Positions 8,530 to 17,258 of a DNA stretch of 64,000 nt are shown in pieces. Below the pieces are notes generated by a model. The model saw only the letters and a program-made list of their open reading frames with translations. It did no database searches and was not told the origin of the DNA. A program made the translations under genes and the position numbers. The stretch is from Prevotellaceae bacterium (lineage in GTDB: Bacteria; Bacteroidota; Bacteroidia; Bacteroidales; Bacteroidaceae). Each line of letters starts with the position of its first letter. Position 1 is the first letter of the stretch. Location: the NCBI GenBank assembly GCA_028723525.1, contig JAQYET010000033.1:1-64000 (forward strand), written 5' to 3'.

Positions 8530-8875
8530 AAATAATGACAACATAAACCTCGACGACGACAGCCGCCTACTGAGCGCGTTCTTTGCCGAGAACACTATCG
8601 AAGTTGCCGACGACGGCTTCACCGAGAGGGTTATGCAGCGTTTGCCGGAGCGCAGAAGCCGACTCGACCGCATCTGGCAGTGGAGCTGTGTGGCTGCGGG
8701 AGTGATATTCTTTGTGCTTACAAAGAGTTGGGTTGTGCTTTATTCGGTTGTGCGAAACGCTGTTGCGAGCATCGACATTGAGCGCATTGCCAATGCCAAC
8801 CTCATGCCATACATCATCGCAATGCTCGTGATAAGCATGATTTTAGGTTACTCCCTTGCAGAGCAGAGAAGGTGA
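8516..8875 (+). CDS. putative sigma-factor partner membrane protein (DUF5056-like)
   Basis: 119 residues. An acidic cytoplasmic head ends in the pattern SAFFAENTIEVADDGFTERV-MQRLPER, followed by two membrane helices (about 60-80 and 95-115). That head plus helices is how I remember DUF5056 proteins, which sit after ECF sigma genes in Bacteroides. The 14-bp overlap with the sigma gene implies coupled translation. No zinc-finger anti-sigma motif is present, so anti-sigma function is inferred from position only. It is convergent with the porE-like gene, with 7 bp between the stops. Confidence 0.7.
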   Translation: MEKDKNNDNINLDDDSRLLSAFFAENTIEVADDGFTERVMQRLPERRSRLDRIWQWSCVAAGVIFFVLTKSWVVLYSVVRNAVASIDIERIANANLMPYIIAMLVISMILGYSLAEQRR

Positions 8876-8882
8876 AAGCATG

Positions 8883-10979
8883 TCAGTCAATCACGAAGTC
8901 GAAGAAGTCGTCGCTCTTTTCAGGCTCGTCGTTCTGTTTCGGCTTCGGCGGATTTTTTAAGTTTCCCTTCTCGTCGAACATGCCATAGGTGGTGCGCAAG
9001 ACGATGAACTCGGTGCGGCGATTGAGTTGGTTGCACACCTCCTGTTCCTTTTCGTTGCGCTTCTTTATGAACTCCTCGCTCAGTACGTCGCCCTCTTTCA
9101 GCCACTCATATTTCTCGGTCAGTTTCTTCCTCACGGTCTTCGGCTTCTCCTTTCCGTATCCCATTGGCGTCAGTCGGTCCTTAGCTATGCCGTGGGCAAT
9201 GAGATAGTTAACCACGGCTTCTGCCCTCCGCTGCGACAATGCCTTGTTATATGCCGCGCTGCCACGGTAGTCGCAATGCGAACTCAGTTCTATGGTGACG
9301 TTGCTGTTCTCTTTAAGAAGTTTCACAAGTTCATCAAGTGCCGTTGTAGATTCCGGTCGGAGCGTAGCCTTGTCGAAGTCGTAGAAGATGTTGTCTATGA
9401 GCACAGGCACACGTATTGACGCCAGTGGGAATTGCAGAGTGTATTCTTCCGACTGTTCCACCGGTCCTACTTTCAGTTCCTCTTTATGGTTCAGGAAGCC
9501 CTTGCAGGTGGCAAGCAGCATGTATTGCACGCCCGGTTCTATCACCTCTGTGAACGAACCGTCGCCCTTGACACTGATTTTCTTGTTCGTTCCGTCATCT
9601 CCCACGAGATACACCTGTGCCGCAGGCAGTTCGTATCCGTCAATTTCATACACCCAACCTTTCACAGTCTGCACAATCTCCGGTTTCTCAAAACTATAGA
9701 TATGATCCCAACCGCGACCGTCGCCACGGTTCGACGAGAAGAAGCCACGGTTGTGCGGACCCTCGAATGTCATCCCGAAGTCGTCGCCCTGCGAGTTCAG
9801 TGGGTAGCCCGGATGCTCCAGAACGATGCGCCTGTCTTTCGCCTTTGCGATGAAAATGTCGAGTCCCCCCAATCCGGGATGGCCGTCGGATGAGAAATAC
9901 AGGTCACCATTGGGACGGAAAGTTGGGAACATCTCGTTGCCGGCAGTGTTGATGGGTTCGCCCAAGTTCTCCACACCTCCGAGTCCTGCCGGCGTCAGTC
10001 GCACCCTCCAAATGTCGAAGCCGCCCTTCCCTCCGGGCATATCGCTCGTGAAATACAGCCAGTTGCCGTCCGGCGAGAGGGCAGGGTGGGCATAACTTGA
10101 GAGCGTGTCGCGCGTGATTTGCAGTGGCGAAGGCTTGCCCCATGCGGCATCGGCACGGTTGCTGGTCACTATTGTTGCATACCGCGGATATGTCGGGTCA
10201 ACGGTGCATTGTGTGAGATACATCACCCGTTGGTCAACAGAGAACGAGCAGGCACCCTCGTCGAACTCGCTGTTCAGACCTCCGCCAACTGACTCCGGCT
10301 TGCTCCACTTGCCCTTGTCGTCCTTCTTCGACATGAATATGTCTGCCGGTTTGGTACCCGTAATTCCGCTAAGTTCATCACCTTCAGCCTCGTTGCGCGT
10401 AGATGTGAAATAGAGATATTCATATTGGTCGCCGAAGAGCATCGGACTGTATTCCGCCCTGCGCGAGTTGAACACATCCATTTTTTTCACCGTGTAGCGC
10501 GAGCCGCGCTTCTTCTCCTCGGCTGCCGTGGTAGCACTTTTCAGTCGGTTGCGCACCAAAGCATTGTCTGGCATCGAGTCGAGCACCATTCGCAGTTCCT
10601 CTGCCGCCTCCTTGTAACTGCCGTTTGCGAGCAGTTGTCGCCCGAGGTCGATGTGCGTTTGCAGGTCGTCTTGTTTATATCTTATCACGTTACGGTAAGC
10701 CGCAATAGCCTTTTGGGTGCTGTTGATGCGGTCGTAACACTCTGCAAGCCGCTTCGCTCTCATTCCTCTTGCCTCCCTCTCTTTGGGAGGTGTCATCTGA
10801 TACGCTTTCTTATATTGTGTTGCTGCGTCGAAATACTCACCTATCTCGAAGTATTTGTCGCCCTTTTTCACGGCACGTTCCACTCCGCACGACACCGTTG
10901 TGAGGCACGCAAGAACTGCCACAATCCACATAGTTGCGACCCGCGCCATCCGTTTTATCATCGTTTTGTTATCATTCAT
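8883..10979 (-). CDS. porE: PorE-like type IX secretion lipoprotein (TPR, WD40-like propeller, CRD, OmpA)
   Basis: 698 residues. A lipoprotein signal ends in the lipobox LTTVSCG (Cys31). Domain order is TPR repeats (about 35-160), a PD40/WD40-like propeller (about 175-430, with repeated 'SPDGNWLYFTSDMPGG' type blades), a carboxypeptidase-regulatory-like fold (about 440-520) and a C-terminal OmpA peptidoglycan-binding domain (IFYDFDKATLRPESTTALDE, SHCDYRG, then SQRRAEAVVNYL). This order is the one described for PorE of Porphyromonas gingivalis, which anchors the type IX secretion machine to peptidoglycan. The 60-residue acidic tail after the OmpA core is unusual. No other T9SS core gene is in the window. 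Confidence 0.8.
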   Translation of the reverse strand: MNDNKTMIKRMARVATMWIVAVLACLTTVSCGVERAVKKGDKYFEIGEYFDAATQYKKAYQMTPPKEREARGMRAKRLAECYDRINSTQKAIAAYRNVIRYKQDDLQTHIDLGRQLLANGSYKEAAEELRMVLDSMPDNALVRNRLKSATTAAEEKKRGSRYTVKKMDVFNSRRAEYSPMLFGDQYEYLYFTSTRNEAEGDELSGITGTKPADIFMSKKDDKGKWSKPESVGGGLNSEFDEGACSFSVDQRVMYLTQCTVDPTYPRYATIVTSNRADAAWGKPSPLQITRDTLSSYAHPALSPDGNWLYFTSDMPGGKGGFDIWRVRLTPAGLGGVENLGEPINTAGNEMFPTFRPNGDLYFSSDGHPGLGGLDIFIAKAKDRRIVLEHPGYPLNSQGDDFGMTFEGPHNRGFFSSNRGDGRGWDHIYSFEKPEIVQTVKGWVYEIDGYELPAAQVYLVGDDGTNKKISVKGDGSFTEVIEPGVQYMLLATCKGFLNHKEELKVGPVEQSEEYTLQFPLASIRVPVLIDNIFYDFDKATLRPESTTALDELVKLLKENSNVTIELSSHCDYRGSAAYNKALSQRRAEAVVNYLIAHGIAKDRLTPMGYGKEKPKTVRKKLTEKYEWLKEGDVLSEEFIKKRNEKEQEVCNQLNRRTEFIVLRTTYGMFDEKGNLKNPPKPKQNDEPEKSDDFFDFVID

Positions 10980-11135
10980 CCTACCTATTTAACGAGCGAA
11001 ACATCGGAATATTACATCAAGACCTCTCTTTTCGCTTATCTTGCATTGATTGACGGGATATCACTTGATATTTTTATCGGGTATAATAAATATTAAATAT
11101 TTAGTGCATTTGTTGCTTGATATATGTTTTTTTTA

Positions 11136-11143
11136 TATTTTTG
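11136..11143 (+). promoter_or_regulatory. -7 element upstream of the broken lipoprotein gene
   Basis: TATTTTTG matches TAnnTTTG. It lies 74 bp before the ATG at 11217, with TTTG at 11109-11112. Confidence 0.5.
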
Positions 11144-11216
11144 CAAAAGCATAATAGTAACAATATGCAGATGCCGAAAAGCATATAGAGTAGGCAAAAT
11201 CTAATCTTTACGAATT

Positions 11217-11734
11217 ATGAAAAAAAATTATTAGTACCAATTGTTACTTTTGTATTTGGTCTGTGTTGCATTAGTTGCTCCTCTGATTTGGATGATACTT
11301 ATTCAGAGGACGTGGAGAAAATCTCTGAAAATGTTGATGGCGTAAATACATCTGTCATGGCAAAAAAATTGGGTAATGCCCTTGCTGAAATTATTGAGAA
11401 TGTAAACGGGGAGTATGCCAATGGCGGATACATTGTTTTTTCTTCTGAAAATAACGAACTTTTGATACTATCAGAAGATGATTACGTCTTAGCAAGTGGA
11501 ATTGCAGATGCTTTCCAAAATTTATATCCTGACAAAAAGGATACCAATTCTGAAAAATTTAACAAAGCCCCGAAGCCTAACCAAGGATGGATATGTGCAG
11601 GCTCTTGCAGTAGTACATTGGGTGCTATATCGCTGGCAAAAAAGATTGGTAAACGAATTGGAGAAGGGCGAGATTTTGAAATTCATGCAGAGTATAAGGA
11701 TGGCAAGTACTATGTATGGTACAGAGTTGTCTAA
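11217..11734 (+). pseudogene. lipoprotein gene frameshifted in an A tract at its 5' end
   Basis: The ATG at 11217 is followed by eight A residues (11220-11227), and that frame stops after five codons. Restoring one A gives a textbook lipoprotein signal: MKKKLLVPIVTFVFGL, then CCISC|SSD with Cys+1. This runs straight into a 149-codon frame open to 11734. That frame reads DLDDTYSEDVEKISENVDG at its start and holds a PNQGWICAGSCSS motif and a tyrosine-rich end (KDGKYYVWYRVV). The gene is AT-rich compared with its neighbours. I do not recognise the mature protein. It may be a true pseudogene, a slippage-controlled (phase-variable) gene or a sequencing error in the homopolymer. Confidence 0.75.
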
Positions 11735-11783
11735 TATTGCCTTCTTTTCCCCGTTTACACTGAATTGAAAAGCACTTTGAGTG

Positions 11784-11835
11784 TTTCCAAACTGCAAATT
11801 GGGCGAGACGTCTCGCCCAATTTGCAGTTTGGAAA
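11784..11835. repeat. 52-bp perfect palindrome without a loop
   Basis: Positions 11784-11809 and 11810-11835 are exact reverse complements, 26 bp each, centred on GACGTC with no spacer. It lies between the convergent lipoprotein gene and the ROK kinase gene. It could act as a bidirectional terminator, but there is no long T run and a zero-loop arm this long exceeds a terminator's needs. Confidence 0.95.
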
Positions 11836-11879
11836 AGATATGAATTATTTTGCCAAAGCATATTTTTCGTGGCTCGGCA

Positions 11880-12860
11880 TTATATGTCCCAGCCAATGGC
11901 AGACGCTCCGAGCACTGCCGCCGAAGACCCGTCGAGACCACTGATTAGGAATTTCGCCTTGCCGCGGAAAATCTTCATCACGTGCTCTTCGTATGCCCGC
12001 TTTATCGGTTCCATGATAAGGTCGCCCGCCTTTGTCATTCCGCCGAAGAAGATAAAGGCTTCGGGGCTTGAGAAAGCGGCAAAGTCGGCGCACGCCTTTC
12101 CGAGCATTTCGCCGGTGAAATCGTATATTCGCTTTGCCACTTCGTCACCTTTGTTGGCAGCGATGGAGACGTCGAGCGACGTGATATTCTCCGGGTCGAT
12201 GTCGCGCAGCATCGAAGGCTCCTCGCTCTTGGCGAGTATCTCGCGCGCCGAACGTACCACTCCGGTTGCCGAACAATATGCCTCAAGGCAGCCCTTTCTG
12301 CCGCAGCCGCACATGCGACCGTCTTCTCTGACCATCGTAACATGACCGAGTTCGCCGGCAAAGCCGTCGCTTCCATACACCACCTGCCCGTTTACAACAA
12401 TCCCGGAGCCTACTCCTGTGCCGAGCGTTATCACGATGAAGTTCTTCATTCCGCGTGCCACGCCGTAAATCATCTCGCCAACGGCAGCGGCATTGGCGTC
12501 GTTGGTGAGCCCGACAGGTATTCCTCCGAGACGCTCCGAGAACATTTGTCCGAGTGGGACTATACACTCATGTGCCCACGAAAGGTTGGGAGCAAACTCT
12601 ATTGTGCCCTTATAGAAATTGGCATTTGGCGCACCTATTCCCATTGCCTTGATGAGTTCAATACCCCCCACATAGTCGATAATCGTATGCAACGCCTCCA
12701 CGCAGGCATCTACGTATGCCTCTACACTCTCGTAGCCCTGTGTTTTTATGGCAGTGGTAGCCTTTATTTCGCCCCTTGCGTCAACGATACCGAAAACAGA
12801 GTTTGTGCCTCCCAAGTCCAAACCGATGACATACGGTTTGATGTCTGTCTGTAAATTCAT
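11880..12860 (-). CDS. ROK family sugar kinase (glucokinase-like)
   Basis: 326 residues from the ATG at 12860; upstream in-frame codons would lie in the promoter. Landmarks are the ATP phosphate loop VIGLDLGGTNSVFG, the catalytic region (GLTNDANAAAVGEMIYG), VITLGTGVGSGIVVNG and the ROK zinc motif CGCGRKGCLEAYCS. Single-gene ROK proteins of this size without a DNA-binding domain are sugar kinases, most often glucokinase. The substrate is inferred from the family. It is monocistronic, with its own -7 box at 12908-12915 and the long palindrome just downstream. Confidence 0.88.
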   Translation of the reverse strand: MNLQTDIKPYVIGLDLGGTNSVFGIVDARGEIKATTAIKTQGYESVEAYVDACVEALHTIIDYVGGIELIKAMGIGAPNANFYKGTIEFAPNLSWAHECIVPLGQMFSERLGGIPVGLTNDANAAAVGEMIYGVARGMKNFIVITLGTGVGSGIVVNGQVVYGSDGFAGELGHVTMVREDGRMCGCGRKGCLEAYCSATGVVRSAREILAKSEEPSMLRDIDPENITSLDVSIAANKGDEVAKRIYDFTGEMLGKACADFAAFSSPEAFIFFGGMTKAGDLIMEPIKRAYEEHVMKIFRGKAKFLISGLDGSSAAVLGASAIGWDI

Positions 12861-12907
12861 AATAGACTCGTAATTATTTTTTTGTCTTAAAAATCTTTTC
12901 CTGCGTA

Positions 12908-12915
12908 CAAAGATA
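12908..12915 (-). promoter_or_regulatory. -7 element of the ROK kinase gene
   Basis: Minus strand TATCTTTG, 48 bp upstream of the ATG at 12860; no clear -33 element. Confidence 0.6.
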
Positions 12916-13052
12916 GCAAAGAAAAGATGAATAAGAGACCGTGGCATCGGTTTAAATCATTTATATTAACATATATTTGCTATTTATGTGCCAAATGCGT
13001 TGCGTTTACAAAAAATATCATTCATCATTATTTAATTCTGAATTAAAATGTT

Positions 13053-13060
13053 TACCTTTG
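13053..13060 (+). promoter_or_regulatory. -7 element that constrains the LysE start
   Basis: TACCTTTG lies 9 bp before the ATG at 13069. Transcription would begin near 13066, so an ATG at 13048 cannot be the start. Confidence 0.6.
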
Positions 13061-13068
13061 CAGCCGTT

Positions 13069-13734
13069 ATGCAATTTCCTTTCCAAATAGACATATTGAG
13101 TCTGATGTTCAAAGGAATACTGATAGGTATCTTTGCGTCAGCACCGATGGGACCTGTCGGAGTTCTCTGTATCCAGCGCACCTTGAACAAGGGGCGTTGG
13201 TATGGTTTCGTAACCGGCATAGGAGCGTCGGTGAGCGACATAATCTACGCGCTTATTACCGGTTTGGGAATGAGTTTCGTAATGGAGTTCATCGAGCACG
13301 GCAGCAATCTTTTCTATCTGCAGATAAGTGGCAGCATAATGCTCATGCTGTTCGGCTTTTACTGCTTCAAGAGCAACCCCACAAAGAAGATGCACGTGAG
13401 CGGAAACAAGAAAGGCTCGTTGGTTCACAACGGCGTGACGGCATTCTTCGTGACATTCTCCAATCCGCTTATAATATTCCTTTTCATGGGCTGCTATGCC
13501 CAGCTTGCGTTCGTCGTGCCAAACCATCCGCTTGAGATGTGTGTGGGATATGCCAGCATTGTGCTCGGAGCACTGATTTGGTGGTTCGGACTTACGTGGC
13601 TCGTGGATAAAATCAGGGGTAATTTCACCACCGGAGGGATAGTGATTATCAATCGTGTAATCGGCTCCGCGGTAATAATTTTCTCCATTTTGATACTCTT
13701 TGGAACCGTATTCAACATATACCACTTTCACTGA
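13069..13734 (+). CDS. LysE/RhtB family translocator
   Basis: 221 residues from the ATG at 13069; the ATG at 13105 (MFKGILIG) is the alternative if the first is too close to the transcript start. Six membrane helices are predicted. The family signature GIFASAPMGPVGVLCIQRTL, a helix-start GASVSDIIYALITGLGM, and a conserved NPLIIFLFMG after the second half start are visible. LysE proteins export amino acids or related small molecules through the inner membrane. The gene stands alone between the ROK kinase gene (divergent) and DUF4924. The substrate is unknown. Confidence 0.85.
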   Translation: MQFPFQIDILSLMFKGILIGIFASAPMGPVGVLCIQRTLNKGRWYGFVTGIGASVSDIIYALITGLGMSFVMEFIEHGSNLFYLQISGSIMLMLFGFYCFKSNPTKKMHVSGNKKGSLVHNGVTAFFVTFSNPLIIFLFMGCYAQLAFVVPNHPLEMCVGYASIVLGALIWWFGLTWLVDKIRGNFTTGGIVIINRVIGSAVIIFSILILFGTVFNIYHFH

Positions 13735-13815
13735 TGTGACGGCTTCCGGAGCCTGACAGGTCTGCGGGATGCCGTGTGCCGACAGATTGTTTTAATGTAA
13801 AAATATCAAAGAAAG

Positions 13816-14394
13816 ATGTTTGTTGCCCAACAATTAAGAAAGAACAATATTGCCGAATATCTGCTCTATATGTGGCAGGTGGAGGACATCATACGCGCCT
13901 ACGGATGCTCGCTGACAACCATCCGTCGCGAATATATATCGCAGTTCGACTACGACGATGAGAAGAAAGACGAACTCACAGACTGGTATGGCGACCTGAT
14001 AAGGATGATAAATCAGGAGGGATGCAGGGAAAGGGGACACCTGCAGATAAACAGGGTGGTGATGATGCAACTCATAGAACTGCACCAACAACTGCTCGAA
14101 AGTCCTAAATTCGTTTTTTACAACTCCGAATATTATAAGGTGCTGCCGTTCATCGTGGAACTGCGCAACCGCGGAGTGCGCTCTGAAGAGGAGTGCAACG
14201 AGGTGCGGGAACGCGAGGAAAACGAGATAGAGACATGCTTCAACGCCCTCTACGGAACGATGATGCTCAGGCTGAAGAAGAAGGAGATAAGTCAGAACAC
14301 GCAGCATGCCATAAAGGAGATAACGACATTCATAGGTATGCTCTCCGACTATTACAAGAAGGAGAGGGAAGAGGGGCTCGACATGGGAGACTGA
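13816..14394 (+). CDS. DUF4924 family protein
   Basis: 192 residues, no signal peptide or membrane segment, largely alpha-helical and highly charged. Landmarks are MFVAQQLRKNNIAEYLLYMW and VEDIIRAYGCSLTTIRREYI. I recognise this as the DUF4924 family of Bacteroidetes, which is found next to rfbD and prfC in Bacteroides, as here. No function is established to my knowledge. A cytoplasmic protein, probably co-transcribed with rfbD 37 bp downstream. Confidence 0.8.
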   Translation: MFVAQQLRKNNIAEYLLYMWQVEDIIRAYGCSLTTIRREYISQFDYDDEKKDELTDWYGDLIRMINQEGCRERGHLQINRVVMMQLIELHQQLLESPKFVFYNSEYYKVLPFIVELRNRGVRSEEECNEVREREENEIETCFNALYGTMMLRLKKKEISQNTQHAIKEITTFIGMLSDYYKKEREEGLDMGD

Positions 14395-14431
14395 ATACGG
14401 ACAACCTGAAACAATAATCTACAGACAGAAA

Positions 14432-15289
14432 ATGAATATACTGATAACCGGATGCAACGGACAGTTGGGGCGTGAGATGCAACGCCTGCAGGCTGCACAT
14501 CCCGAACACAAGTGGGTTAACACAGACGTGGCAGAACTCGACATCACCAATAAGGCAGCGATAGAGCGACTGGTGGAGGAGAGAGAGATAGAGGGGATAG
14601 TGAACTGCGCCGCATACACCGCCGTAGATAAGGCAGAGAGCGACAAGGAACTGTGCCGGATGCTGAATGCAGTGGCACCTGCCTATCTCGCAGAAGCGGT
14701 TGAAAAGCGCGGCGGGTGGATGATACAGGTGAGCACCGACTATGTGTTCGACGGAACGAAACATACTCCATACTTGGAAACCGACACCCCGGTGCCGACC
14801 GGAGTATATGGTTCTACCAAACTCGAAGGTGAAATTGCCGTGAGCAAGGAGTGCCGTAAAGCGATGATAATACGCACGGCATGGCTCTACTCTGTTCATG
14901 GAAACAACTTCGTGAAGACCATGATGAGGCTCGGGAAGGAGAAAGAACGCCTCGGGGTGATATTCGACCAGATTGGCACTCCCACCGCGGCAAGAGACCT
15001 CGCAGAGGTGATAATGACGGCGATAGACAAGGGCGTGGTGCCGGGAGTGTTCCATTTCTCTAATGAGGGGGTAATCTCTTGGTATGACTTCACTAAGGCA
15101 ATACACCGCATTGCGGGAATTACAGGCTGCCACGTGTTGCCGATACACACCGCGGAATATCCCACTCCGGCGAAACGTCCGGCGTATTCGGTGCTCGACA
15201 AGACAAAGATAAAGCAGACCTACGGCATAGAAGTGCCCTACTGGGAGGAGTCGCTGAAAACCTGCATAGGCGAACTTTCGGAGGGATGA
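14432..15289 (+). CDS. rfbD: dTDP-4-dehydrorhamnose reductase
   Basis: 285 residues, a short-chain dehydrogenase with the NAD(P) site ILITGCNGQLGREM at the start, NCAAYTAVDKAE, the STDYVFDG strand and the catalytic YGSTKLEGE (Tyr-x-x-x-Lys). RmlD/RfbD makes the last step of dTDP-L-rhamnose synthesis, supplying rhamnose for surface glycans. The other rml genes are not in the window. It is 37 bp after the DUF4924 gene and 56 bp before prfC. Confidence 0.93.
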   Translation: MNILITGCNGQLGREMQRLQAAHPEHKWVNTDVAELDITNKAAIERLVEEREIEGIVNCAAYTAVDKAESDKELCRMLNAVAPAYLAEAVEKRGGWMIQVSTDYVFDGTKHTPYLETDTPVPTGVYGSTKLEGEIAVSKECRKAMIIRTAWLYSVHGNNFVKTMMRLGKEKERLGVIFDQIGTPTAARDLAEVIMTAIDKGVVPGVFHFSNEGVISWYDFTKAIHRIAGITGCHVLPIHTAEYPTPAKRPAYSVLDKTKIKQTYGIEVPYWEESLKTCIGELSEG

Positions 15290-15345
15290 ACAAGCGGAAT
15301 GTATCACAGTGTGACACGATCGCACGGCAAGATAAATAGAAACTG

Positions 15346-16938
15346 ATGACAGAGATAGAAAGAAGAAGAACGTTTGCGATTATTTCGCACCCCGATGCCG
15401 GTAAGACAACGCTCACCGAGAAGTTCCTGCTTTTCGGCGGACAGATACAGGTGGCTGGGGCAGTGAAGAGCAACAAGATAAAGAAAACCGCCACAAGCGA
15501 CTGGATGGACATAGAGAAACAGCGCGGTATTTCGGTTTCCACGTCGGTGATGGAGTTCGACTATCTGCCGCCTACGGGGAAAACGGAGGAGGCGTATAAG
15601 GTGAACATCCTCGACACCCCGGGGCATCAAGACTTCGCGGAGGACACTTACCGCACACTGACTGCCGTTGACTCTGCAATAATAGTGGTTGACAGTGCGA
15701 AAGGTGTGGAGACTCAGACACGCAAGCTGATGAACGTGTGCCGCATGAGAAACACCCCGGTAATCATCTTTATAAATAAAATGGACCGCGAAGGGCGCGA
15801 TCCTTTCGACCTGCTCGACGAACTGGAACAGGAACTGGAGATAAAGGTGAGACCGCTGTCGTGGCCCATCAATCAGGGCGCGAAGTTCAAGGGGGTATAT
15901 AATATATATGAGAAGAAACTCGACCTCTTCACTCCCGACAAGCAGCGTGTGACCGAAAAGGTGGAGATTGACATAAATGATGCGGACATGCTTGCCGACG
16001 TGCTGGGCGAACAAAATGCCGCCCGACTGCATGATGACTTGGAACTCGTTGACGGAGTTTATCCCGAATTCGACGTCGATACATATCGTTCTGCCGAGGT
16101 TGCGCCCGTTTTCTTCGGCTCGGCACTCAACAATTTCGGTGTGCAGGAACTGCTCAACTGCTTCGTGGAGATAGCTCCGAGTCCGAAAGACACTATGGCA
16201 GAAGAGCGCGTGGTGAAGCCGGAGGAAAAGAAATTCTCGGGTTTCATATTCAAGATAACCGCCAATATCGACCCCAATCACCGCTCGTGCATCGCTTTCT
16301 GCAAGGTTTGCAGCGGAAAGTTCGTGCGCAACCAGCCCTACTTTCACGTGCGGCAAGGCAAGACGTTGCGTTTCTCTTCGCCGACACAGTTCATGGCGCA
16401 GCGCAAGAGTACTATCGATGAGGCGTGGCCCGGAGACATTGTGGGACTGCCCGACAACGGAATATTCAAGATTGGAGACACCCTGACGGAGGGCGAGCTG
16501 CTGCATTTCCGCGGACTGCCGTCGTTCTCGCCGGAGATGTTCAAGTATATAGAGAACGACGACCCGATGAAATCAAAGCAGCTGGCAAAGGGCATCGACC
16601 AGCTCATGGATGAGGGAGTGGCTCAGCTTTTCGTAAATCAGTTCAACGGAAGAAAGATAATCGGCACCGTGGGGCAGTTGCAGTTCGAGGTAATACAGTA
16701 TCGTCTTGAGAACGAGTACAACGCCAAATGCCGCTGGGAACCGGTTCATCTCTACAAGGCTTGTTGGATAGAGAGCGACGATGCTGCGGAACTTGACAAC
16801 TTCAAGAAGCGCAAATATCAGTATATGGCACTCGATAAGGAGGGGCGCGACGTGTTTCTCGCCGACAGCAGTTATATGCTGCAAATGGCGCAGGAAGACT
16901 TCAAGAACATCAGATTTCACTTCACGAGCGAGTTCTGA
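15346..16938 (+). CDS. prfC: peptide chain release factor 3
   Basis: 530 residues, the usual RF3 length. The GTPase elements are all present: [14 protein letters not shown] (G1), GISVSTSV (G2), [14 protein letters not shown] (G3) and [12 protein letters not shown] (G4). Domains II and III follow, with the [14 protein letters not shown] region typical of RF3. RF3 recycles RF1/RF2 from the ribosome after termination. It is the third gene of the DUF4924-rfbD-prfC group, and a GC-rich hairpin follows the stop. Confidence 0.97.
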   Translation: MTEIERRRTFAIISHPDAGKTTLTEKFLLFGGQIQVAGAVKSNKIKKTATSDWMDIEKQRGISVSTSVMEFDYLPPTGKTEEAYKVNILDTPGHQDFAEDTYRTLTAVDSAIIVVDSAKGVETQTRKLMNVCRMRNTPVIIFINKMDREGRDPFDLLDELEQELEIKVRPLSWPINQGAKFKGVYNIYEKKLDLFTPDKQRVTEKVEIDINDADMLADVLGEQNAARLHDDLELVDGVYPEFDVDTYRSAEVAPVFFGSALNNFGVQELLNCFVEIAPSPKDTMAEERVVKPEEKKFSGFIFKITANIDPNHRSCIAFCKVCSGKFVRNQPYFHVRQGKTLRFSSPTQFMAQRKSTIDEAWPGDIVGLPDNGIFKIGDTLTEGELLHFRGLPSFSPEMFKYIENDDPMKSKQLAKGIDQLMDEGVAQLFVNQFNGRKIIGTVGQLQFEVIQYRLENEYNAKCRWEPVHLYKACWIESDDAAELDNFKKRKYQYMALDKEGRDVFLADSSYMLQMAQEDFKNIRFHFTSEF

Positions 16939-16966
16939 CATCCGCAACCGCGGCGCAGATAATACT

Positions 16967-16985
16967 CCCCGGGCATGGCTCGGGG
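16967..16985 (+). terminator. hairpin after prfC
   Basis: CCCCG (16967-16971) pairs with CGGGG (16981-16985) with inner GC pairs, followed only by CTTTAAC. A weak terminator; part of the transcript may read into the crcB remnant. Confidence 0.5.
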
Positions 16986-17009
16986 CTTTAACATTGGAGG
17001 CGTAACATT

Positions 17010-17234
17010 ATGATACGTAACATCTTGTTTGTGGCTTTGGGAGGAGCAATAGGTGCCGTGGTGCGTTCCTTGCCACGGGTTTCTGCGGCGGTTTTACCAC
17101 TTTCAGCACCTTTGCAGAAGAGTCCCTGCGCCATGATGAAGACAGGCGATGTGCTCCTTTCTGCCGCGTATATAGGCATTTCGGTGGCAGTGGCTGTCGT
17201 TGCCGTATTCTTTGGGATGTATATTACTGAATAA
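17010..17234 (+). pseudogene. crcB: crcB (fluoride channel FluC) pseudogene with internal deletion and frameshift
   Basis: The open frame of 74 codons starts MIRNILFVALGGAIGAVVR, the normal FluC N terminus, and ends in a hydrophobic helix (GDVLLSAAYIGISVAVAVVA). Between them the FluC hallmark GFCGGFTTFSTFAEESL is present, but in the +2 frame (codons from 17078). So the sequence changes frame twice. Near 17069 about 40 or more codons of the family's middle are missing, and near 17131 one extra C restores the first frame (CTGCGC-C-ATGATGAAG). A functional FluC is about 120-130 residues; this cannot make one. No fluoride riboswitch is visible upstream. Confidence 0.85.
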
Positions 17235-17258
17235 CTAAGCCTTAATATCAATAAATAT

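Noticed and set aside
13048..13068. Earlier ATG start for the LysE gene
   Set aside because: It lies upstream of or within the TACCTTTG promoter box, so it would not be on the transcript.
15304..16506. A 400-codon frame antisense to prfC
   Set aside because: prfC has all GTPase motifs; the antisense frame is compositional.
16939..17009. Fluoride riboswitch before the crcB remnant
   Set aside because: The short spacer holds only the prfC hairpin; the crcB-motif core is not recognisable.
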